A stretch of 64,000 nt of DNA, taken from contig MSJH02000657.1 in assembly GCA_001931875.2 (NCBI GenBank), forward strand, positions 124,001 to 188,000, read 5' to 3'. Below the pieces are notes generated by a model, which searched no databases, was not told the origin of the DNA, and saw only the letters and a program-made list of their open reading frames with translations. This document shows positions 56,639 to 64,000 of the stretch, piece by piece (positions within the stretch are counted from its first letter, which is position 1; each line of letters opens with the position of its first letter). This stretch comes from Byssochlamys sp. IMV 00236 (lineage: Eukaryota; Ascomycota; Eurotiomycetes; Eurotiales; Thermoascaceae). The translations under genes were made by a program, and so were the position numbers.

Positions 56639-57417
56639 AGCAAGACGATCCGACGCAGGGATGCGCTCATGTTTGTGTTTACTTGGGGTGTTATATCGGT
56701 CACCGTATAGTGGACTGGCAATCTAGCACGGGCATCTGTTGACCCTTTTCCTTTCTGGTGGTGTTTGCTATGTTGCAGTCGGTCTTGTCGACCCGACTTC
56801 TAGGATTAAGTGCGACTCTTCAAGAGAAGTCAGTTCCATTACTTTACTATTCGAAGGCCGTGTCTTTGACGTTGCGTGCGGATAGCAAAAGATACTGTCT
56901 TTTTTTCTTTCTCTTTTTTGCACATGCGGTTTTTCCCTTCTTCCGTTTGTATATCTGTACAATTCTACCGGTCAGAGGCCTTTATGATCTTGTTTCACTC
57001 GCAAACGATGCTGCTGGTCGTTATCCAGCGACTGCGCTTTTCAAGTCGTTATGGGGCGCACTGTTGATACTGTTGATATTTAGTCGAGCATATCTATCTG
57101 ATAATCAATCTACGTCATGGAGGCTTTTCGTTATCGTCAAAATCACTCATTTCTCAACACAGAGAAAATCGTACTGTCCAGCACTCAATGGACAATAAAT
57201 ACTAATACTATGGTAGTAACATATGCCCGATGTTTTTAGATTCCTAGATATAACTATACTAGGCAACAATTTTTCCAATGTTGCCTATCAAGAGAGGACA
57301 CATACGTCTTCATCACATAGTTACGGCTAAGTATGTAAATACGCCCTCCCCCTCCTATTCGAAATAACATCTTCCCTTCCCGAACCAAACAACATCCAAC
57401 AGACCACCACCTCCAAA
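56639..57417. other. Intergenic between hulA and macro-domain gene
   Basis: 779 bp, hulA 3' region then promoter of the next plus-strand gene. No gene. Confidence 0.5.
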
Positions 57418-58173
57418 ATGCCACTCCAAGATATCCCCGAGATGATCCTTCTCTGCCGTGAGAAGAAATTCATCACCGCATTCAACGACGCCCTCCCCAA
57501 GTACTGGCCTTCATACTCCACAACCAACTCAACTACAACATCCACGCCCCCAATCCAAATAACAATCCTCAATGAATCCCTCAACACCATCCCCCAAGGG
57601 ACGAAATTCGACCTCATCGTCTCCCCCGCCAACTCCTACGGCCGGCTGGATGGCGCCTTTGACGACGCCATATCGCGCAAATTCTGCCTCTCGCAGAAAC
57701 AACCATACGATATGCTCACACACGCTGCGCAGAGGGTACTATATGAGAAGTGGAGAGGATTCGCGCCGCCAGGGACGTGTACTTTAGTTCCCTTTCCGGA
57801 CGAGTTGAAGGGGAATGAATTCGGATGTGCATGGATAGGACTGTGTCCGACAATGAGGTTACCGACGAATGTTAAATGGGATAAGGAGGTTGTTTATGAA
57901 TGCGTTTGGAGCCTGATGGGGGTTGTGGAGGGGTGGAATCGAGATCATGATCACAATAGACGTTCGTCTGGTGGGGAGAAGATCGAGAGGATTCTAATCA
58001 CGCCTCTAGCGACGGGCGTGGGGAAAGTGAGTCCGGAGAAATGGGCGGCGCAGTTCGTGTTGGCGATGAAGCATTTTGTGGATGCGCTCGAGAGGCCTGA
58101 GAGGTGGAGTAAGTTGGATTGGGGACAGATAGGAGATACGGCAATGGAGGTGGAGAGGACGTGGAATTTGTAA
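57418..58173 (+). CDS. Macro-domain protein (ADP-ribose-binding-like)
   Basis: Single-exon protein of 251 aa. The macro fold is indicated by FDLIVSPANSYGRLDGAFDDAIS (residues about 64-87; the N-x-x-G loop of macro domains) and, further on, IERILITPLATGVGKVSPEKWAAQF (about 196-220; the Gly-rich phosphate loop). An ADP-ribose or nucleotide-derivative binding or hydrolysis role is likely by family, but the exact activity is unknown. The N-terminus has no targeting signal. Confidence 0.8.
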   Translation: MPLQDIPEMILLCREKKFITAFNDALPKYWPSYSTTNSTTTSTPPIQITILNESLNTIPQGTKFDLIVSPANSYGRLDGAFDDAISRKFCLSQKQPYDMLTHAAQRVLYEKWRGFAPPGTCTLVPFPDELKGNEFGCAWIGLCPTMRLPTNVKWDKEVVYECVWSLMGVVEGWNRDHDHNRRSSGGEKIERILITPLATGVGKVSPEKWAAQFVLAMKHFVDALERPERWSKLDWGQIGDTAMEVERTWNL

Positions 58174-60316
58174 GGCTATTGAGTAGTAACTACTCTTCAG
58201 TAAATTAACGGGAAGGTATTGTTTAATGGTTTAATGCTTTTCCTTAGGCATATAATGTATGAAAATTTCTGATACTAATGCGTCTATACCTGTTTGTTCC
58301 ACGATCTTGCTTTTGGTATGATTTCCCGTCATCATTTGGAGATCCCCGAGCAATGTAATAGTTTCTTGTTTTGTCTCTTGGTTTTTGATATGTTGTTGGA
58401 AAAGATAGACGGACAAACCATGGCATAGCGGCCGGAAAGTAACTACTGCTACTGCGTCTGAAAGAGAAAACCGTAGATGATCCCCATTGTGTCGCCGTCT
58501 ATATGGTTCTATGAGATAGTCAGATGGCATATCATTCTTTTGTACGTACCTCAGTTGCGTCAAGTCAGATCAGATACTATTTGGTTATGTTGCTGGTAGA
58601 CCGAAAGAAGGAGTTTCGAGACATGACAGAGTTCTAACTCAGCAGCCTCGTTTTGTCAATGTCATCCTGGTTCGATAAAATCTAGGAAAAGAAAAGGAAG
58701 AGTCAATCGTGAAGAGAAAGATATATACCAAACCTGGGTCTTGAGAAGCCAGGATTTCATGTAGCCTTTTCCATCGTCGTACTCCACTCTTCAGTTCCGA
58801 CGGGCCCGTTTAAATACTAAGGTCTGTCTGTATACTGACCACATGCTGTGACCGTAGATATCTTTATGATTGCTCGTACATCCGCGAACGAGACAGTGTT
58901 TAGCATTAAGGGTATGATTCTACGAACATTGTGCGCTTTAGCCATCTACCTAGTGCAGAATCCGTCTGTTCGTGCAATGAAGCGGATATATCCCGGGTTG
59001 GTTATTCCGCAAAGAGGATTAACGCCAGGATATAGGTGGAGGCCTTTAGGGTCCCAGAGGTAGATTGCTATTTGGTGGATAGCGAAAAAGGACACTGAGA
59101 GAAAGAATGAGGATAAGATATGCGATAGGTACGATCATCCCGTTGTTAGATTGAACAGGTTGACCGTTATTAAGAGATAATTATGCAAAAAAAGAATCTG
59201 AAAGCTTTTGAGGAAGACGCCATCTTTGGTTACATGAGCCAACAATATTTGGAACACTTAAAATTCCGTGTATAAAGGAATGATAAGATGAAACTATATC
59301 CAGACAGAGTTTCCCGACGGAGACACTGGCGTGGAAATCTCAACGTGAACACATAACAGCTTCCAATTTGCATATGTTGTATCGAGTGGTCGGATGAAAT
59401 TAGCATTCTATCCCGCGGTGGTCCATCTTGCATATCTTGTTCATGGAAAGGGAAGTGATGGTACAAGATCAGAACTCCGTCTAGCCTCTATAACACGGGG
59501 GCATCTCTTGGCTAGCCAACGTAACGCTTGAATTTCCATTGTTATTTGAGCGTCTGTTAGTATGTAGAAACTCGTCTGTTTGAGTTAATTTATAATCATA
59601 GAGAGCCATCTATATATCCAGTCGCGACCCAGGTTCCATCAGAGGCTGAATCCTCAATAGTGATATTTACTGTCCACATTTGGAAGCGCTGCTATTCCGA
59701 ATAAGAGAAATGCGAATCCCGTGGCTCGAAATGGAATATACTGGCTGTCTGGAATAGTAATCATGACCAGTTCAGTTCAGACCCCGTGGTCCCGTATACT
59801 TTAGAATCAAAAGGACGCTCCATGACCCCGCCAGGAGCTCGGTAAGATCCACTGTCGAACGTTCCAGCAGATCGGCGCAAAGTTAATGCTGGATAGACTG
59901 CCCTGCTTTCTTTCCTTTGCCATTCAGCGGGGTTATCGCCGCGCAGGGACGCATAGTTACATGCAACTCATTCTGAACTCTGCGATATTGAGGGATAAAC
60001 TGCTGGCTAAGCTTTTGAGCGGGAAGACCGCCATATTATTCCCGTCTTCGGAATGTCGGGAAGCGATCACCAGTACTCTACATGCCACCGGTTTCCTTGC
60101 CTACTACCTAGTTAACCAGTTCGTTAATTACTCCTCCCGGACTCCTATATTCAAGCGCGGTCCAGCATCGATGAAAGTCGATTCTCTGACTGGAAGCTTC
60201 GAGACATCAATTCTGGCCAGGACTTGTGATCGACTGCGGTTTTCAATGGCGGATATTCGATGTGGACCTTGGCTACTTACCCCATACGCTATTTTGGCGT
60301 CTGCCACGGCGCGCTA
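58174..60316. other. Intergenic, no supported gene
   Basis: About 2.1 kb with several short frames (58848-59063, 59886-60317) that have no recognised family and mostly unconvincing starts. AT-rich at 58,190-59,500. Confidence 0.5.
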
Positions 60317-60317
60317 G

Positions 60318-60464
60318 ATGGCCTCTTCTTACGGTCTGACCTCTCGCAGTGAAAGAAGCGAAGCGGAGCGTGTCAGTGCTGGCCAAGCTCACTCCCACTG
60401 GTACAGTTCTCGACCGTCAGCTCCGGATCAGCAGGATCGCTGGTCCTACGGCAAGGGGCTTTGA
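60318..60464 (+). CDS. Possible short protein, 48 aa
   Basis: ATG 60318 to TGA 60462-60464. The frame is Ser/Arg/His-rich (MASSYGLTSRSERSEAERV, ends RWSYGKGL), has few hydrophobics and a coding-like codon pattern. It could be a small conserved protein or an exon of a longer gene. I recognise no family, and chance is a real possibility. Confidence 0.2.
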   Translation: MASSYGLTSRSERSEAERVSAGQAHSHWYSSRPSAPDQQDRWSYGKGL

Positions 60465-61171
60465 CCAGCTGTATTTGGAGATCCTCACCCGGAACACTGA
60501 GAGACGTGATCTTCACAACACGGCGCGGTATACTCATGTATCTTGCCGTATGTTTTATATGAGTAACGTGATAGTTCAACTCTCAGAAAGGATGATTGAC
60601 AAGACTCATATACTCTTTCATCGATCCTCTGGTCGTGGTCCGTGATGTATTTTTGCGGCTTGGTGTGTTCCCCGGCGTGGCGTGCGCTATGTCCTCGAAA
60701 TAGCATCGCCCTGACACCGAGCAATTCTGCAACCTGGACAATGAAGGAACAGAACGCTGCGGAGCCTGAAGGCCCGAGGAGCTATGGTCTCAAAATGGAT
60801 CAGCCGGGCTTTGTTGATGGTTCTATGGGCCTACCTTGCGGATGCCATTGGCTGAGTGTTGTGTATGTTTACTCCAGATTCCGATGTCCTTGAACATTCT
60901 TGGTCTCTATGCTACAGCCGGGATCTTTCCACGGCGGGACCAGGATGTGACCTGTACGGGGAACTCTCAGCATTCTTAATTGACCATCTTCTCCCTGCTT
61001 CTTTCTCTCCGGATCATCTTCTTGTGCATTCAGTTTGCTTTCTCGTGCCTGTTTTTGCCTGTTGCAGAGTTACAGTTCTTCGTCTCTCGTTGAGCAGAAG
61101 ACCATCTCTTTTATACACTCTCGTTAACTACTCACGCATATCAATTTAATCACGCTTCTGCTCTAGCGAAA
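60465..61171. other. Intergenic / promoter of GPI protein
   Basis: About 700 bp. From 60990 to 61171 the plus strand is C/T-rich and contains TTTTATACACTCTCG at 61110, a possible TATA element about 60 bp upstream of the start. Confidence 0.45.
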
Positions 61172-61899
61172 ATGCGTTTCTTCACGGCTGCTGCTGCTTT
61201 CCTCTCTGTCTCTGCCGGCCTCGTTGCTGCGCAGGACACCACTACTGCCGCTGCAGCTCAGTCAACTTCGAGCTCTTCGTCGTACCAGTGTGACGCTCAG
61301 AAGTAGGTTTACATCGCCTTCCTCCTTGAGTGGACGGTAGAGCTGACCACAATTGTGCCATTTAACAGCATTGTGGACGCTTGTCTCAAGTCTACTACGC
61401 CGCAGCTGAAGGCCTGCGACTCCACAGACTGGCAATGTCTGTGTGATCAGAGCACCAACGTCTTGACGTAAGATACCCTTCATTCATACTGTGGACGGGG
61501 ATACCTTTATCTTCGGTCTCATTTGGTTGATATGGACTGACATATTATCTTTCCAACAGCTGCTACAACAACTGCCCTGGTGACCCAGACCAGTTCGGTG
61601 CTCAGCAGACCAAGGAGTCGTACTGTAACGCCGCCAAGGCGTACGGCACCAGCAGCAGTACCAGCGCCAGCAAGACTCCTGGCGCATCTGCCACACATGC
61701 TTCATCGACTGGTGCCACTGTTGCTCAGGTGACCAGCAGTGTTGACGGTTCCAACGCAGAGGCTACCGGCACCTCGACTAGCACCGGCTCTTTCTCTTCC
61801 TCTACCTCCGAATCTTCCAAGAACGCCGCTTCTGGACTGACAGTTGAGGCTGGCAGCCTGGCTGCTGCTGTGCTTGTTGGCCTTGGCGCTATGCTGTGA
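61172..61899 (+). CDS. GPI-anchored Ser/Thr-rich surface protein with eight cysteines
   Basis: Exons 61172-61302, 61369-61467, 61560-61899 give 189 aa. The N-terminus (MRFFTAAAAFLSVSAGLVAA) is a signal peptide, cleaved near AQD. The central 75 residues contain eight Cys in the order C..C..C..C.C..C..C..C (YQCDAQN, VDACLKS, LKACDST, WQCLCDQS, TCYNNCPG, SYCNAA), a CFEM-like spacing. A Ser/Thr/Ala stalk follows and the C-terminus LTVEAGSLAAAVLVGLGAML is a GPI-attachment tail. It is probably a cell-wall protein. CFEM proteins can bind heme, but that is not shown here. Confidence 0.88.
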
Positions 61900-63392
61900 G
61901 AAGCATAGATACCAGCGTCAACTGGGAGGGGGCTTGAGCAGTAATTAGCTTTTTCTTTCGGGATCAGAAATATGGCATTAAAACAATAAGTTGTCCCTGT
62001 GATCATGTAATGTGATTTTACACTGGTCCAGGACATGGTTATGACAATATTTACTTCACTCGCATAATGTGTACTCAATATACAAGATACTATATATGAT
62101 AATTGGATTTTCACTTCATTGACGGTGTTCTGTTCAATTATGATAAGTACTGCAGTTTTCTCCTTCAAATCCGCCAGACCAACTTCTGATCTGTGACAAG
62201 CATCGGGCGATCATAACCGCTCGCAGTGGAGCAGTGGCAAGTGCTCTCTGCTGATCTTCTGCGGGTCTGACCATAGCGGTGTGAGCCTATATTAATGTTA
62301 TACATATTTTTTCATCAGTCATGATAGTTTTGTAAGTTTGTCACATCCTTAGCTTGACTTGGTTTTCTACTCAGCTTTTTTTCTTCTTTGACATTCAGCA
62401 GTGTATAGCCTATCCAGCAAACCTAGATTTTTTTTATAGAGGACGAAGAAAACCAAGCCACCGCTACGACTGTTTATTACTGACTGCATATACAGCAACT
62501 GCACGTTGGCACCTTATAGGAACGTTCGTGCAGCATAACAAGGCCAGCATGGCCTGAAGAATAAGCATCGAGGAGAAGTAAGCATGACCACCTGCAGGGA
62601 TTCCGCAGGCGGGAAAACGGGGACTATGGAGGATCTACCATGGGGTATTAATAGAAAAAAGTAGACAAAATCGCGACGGGAGTGATATATCTGAGACATA
62701 CATCGACTCTTTCTCTCTTTTGCTGTCTCTTGCAGCGAAGATCAGAACGATGTAACTTGAAATGGTAACTCTGAACTAGGTAGGTAAGCTTTCCCTTCAC
62801 CCCCAGGAGATTAATCCCTCCTAAATACCTAGGTAGGAGGTACCTAGTTAACTACCGCACCCCAATCCTCAACAAATGTAAATAATCTTTACCTGTTTAT
62901 CTAAACTAATTTACCCCATGTAGAGGCTGAAGTGAGAATATCTAAAGGTCTATTCAGCTAATTTTGTAGTGTCGCGAGTGGACCTGTGCGATAGTTACAA
63001 GCCTACCTAATTACTTAGCGCGTGATAAGCTGGCCAACTCATGCTTCTATGCATGCAGCGTGGTTAGCTTTCCACATACGTACATTAGAATGCAGGTTGA
63101 TTTAGTAACTATTGACTTACTTGAGCTGGTATGAGTGAGACTGATATGACTGTATGTACATAGATGTGGGGAAGGTCCATTTCAGAAGAATGGGAGTATG
63201 GATCGGATAATATTAGGACAGACTATCAAGCGCTTCCTGTCTCTGGCCTGAAGGCCTGTGAGTGGCTGTCTGTCTTCGCTGTGTGGGTAAAGAAAATTTT
63301 TCCAGGGAAAAAAAGTGGATTCAATCTATTGTTCCTAATTCCATAATACCTTTATATGCGGATGGAGTGATAAAATAACATCAACGGATTTT
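61900..63392. other. Intergenic, no supported gene
   Basis: About 1.5 kb. A short CCTAGGTAGGTA/TACCTAGGTAGG-like repeated and partly palindromic motif lies at 62776-62850. AT-rich, stop-rich. No gene seen on either strand. Confidence 0.5.
62776..62850. repeat. Repeated CTAGGTAGG motif
   Basis: AACTAGGTAGGTAAG, TACCTAGGTAGGAGG and TACCTAGTTAAC occur within 75 bp, with internal palindromes (CCTAGG). Confidence 0.5.
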
Positions 63393-64000
63393 TCACTTCC
63401 TACCTATAGGCACACGCGCCTTATTGGGACGTTTGCCTGGAATTCCAATATAAGCCTTGAACACTCCACCACTGTACCGCTTCGATTCCGGGTACTTGTC
63501 AACTTCCGGATCAGCTTCGCTTGTAATGTAAATATCCTCTCCCGCGATAACAGCGCACTGATGTTCAGTGGTTAGTAAGGTCCTTAAGATAGAATCAGGC
63601 GAAAAGGCGATAATCGAGAACGAAAACGAAGTCAAAGATAACTTACTGTAGGACACCGAGTTGGCACCTTAATCTCAGCGGTAACTTTGCCTTCGGGGTT
63701 GACGCGGACAACCTTCCAACCACCCCAGATGGCAACCCAGATGTTGCCCTCGACGTCCATAGCGTGGCCATCGGGAGCACAGCCCTCCTCTTCAACGCGG
63801 AAGAAGACACGCTTATTGGAGATGTTACCCGTGGCGGCATCAAAGTCATAAGCGTAGATGGTCTGGGCGCCGGAGTCCGTGAAGTACATGGTCTTATCAT
63901 CTAGACTCCAGCTGGTACCGTTGGGGATGGTGAGTCCCTCGACCATGCGATGGAAGGATCCATCTGTATCGAGTCTGAACAGGACTCCTGGATTCATCGT
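63393..64000 (-). CDS. SMP-30/gluconolactonase-like protein (5' end off window)
   Basis: C-terminal part of a six-bladed SMP-30/gluconolaconase-family lactonase or sugar-lactone hydrolase. Exons 64000-63647 and 63557-63393. Motifs: GLTIPNGTSWSLDDKTMYFTD (metal-site Asn and the D of the catalytic triad area), GCAPDGHAMDVEGNIWVAIWGG (typical DG-x-x-xDxEGN block), VRVNPEGKVTAEIKVPTRCPT and, after the intron, CAVIAGEDIYITS. The protein ends in RVPIGRK. It lacks an obvious signal in this part. The start lies beyond the right edge. Confidence 0.85.

Noticed and set aside
59886..60317. 143-aa plus-strand frame
   Set aside because: No recognised family, no splice or promoter context; composition is not convincing.
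1..64000. CRISPR array, insertion sequence or biosynthetic gene cluster
   Set aside because: No spaced identical repeats, no transposase and no backbone synthase gene were found; the genome is eukaryotic.

Overview
The window is chromosomal DNA of a filamentous ascomycete. Genes are dense, carry many 50-90 nt introns (GTANGT/GTGAGT donors, CTAAC-type branch points, short CAG/TAG acceptors), and alternate freely between strands. The conserved protein set (HulA, Utp25, eIF3f, Mic12 and others) looks most like Aspergillus or a related Eurotiomycete. The genus is an inference from remembered protein similarity, not a measurement.

Left end, 1-9 kb, is accessory. It holds the 3' part of a rhodopsin-like membrane protein gene, a cytochrome P450 relic interrupted by an unrelated ORF fragment, a secreted FAD amine/polyamine oxidase (9 exons) and a fungal-restricted gene with PD-(D/E)XK-like motifs and an acidic tail. 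From 9.6 to 18 kb come a DUF7730-type gene, an intron-containing tRNA-Arg(CCG), a secreted beta-propeller (PD40/TolB-like) protein and an EamA-type transporter.

The middle, 18.4-47.2 kb, is core housekeeping: utp25, eIF3f, TAF13, ksh1, a PPR protein, cwf18, a zinc-knuckle RS protein, an R3H-SUZ protein, mitochondrial bL17, Mic12, a coiled-coil protein, uS12 (Rps23), eIF2B-beta (GCD7), NEM1, alanine-glyoxylate aminotransferase and VPS29. Many are divergent pairs sharing 250-770 bp promoters (utp25/eIF3f, PPR/cwf18, zinc knuckle/R3H, bL17/Mic12, coiled-coil/uS12, GCD7/NEM1). Themes are ribosome and RNA biology (Utp25, eIF3f, eIF2B, uS12, bL17m, Cwf18, Pab2-like) and membrane traffic (Ksh1, Vps29, Nem1, HulA).

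From 47.4 to 51 kb there is a small membrane protein and a fungal gene with trypsin-like motifs. The latter is flanked by two diverged copies of the promoter of the following Pab2-like gene, which suggests a local duplication or insertion. HulA (Rsp5-type HECT ligase, 10 exons) and a macro-domain protein follow. Then comes a 3 kb gap, a GPI-anchored 8-Cys Ser/Thr-rich protein, and a gluconolactonase-like gene cut by the right edge.

Several genes (ksh1, mic12, the N-terminal exons of hulA and vps29) were assembled by hand from very short exons. I found no transposon with intact transposase, no CRISPR and no recognisable biosynthetic cluster. The least-described loci are the disrupted P450, the PD-(D/E)XK-like gene and the trypsin-like gene with its flanking duplication.
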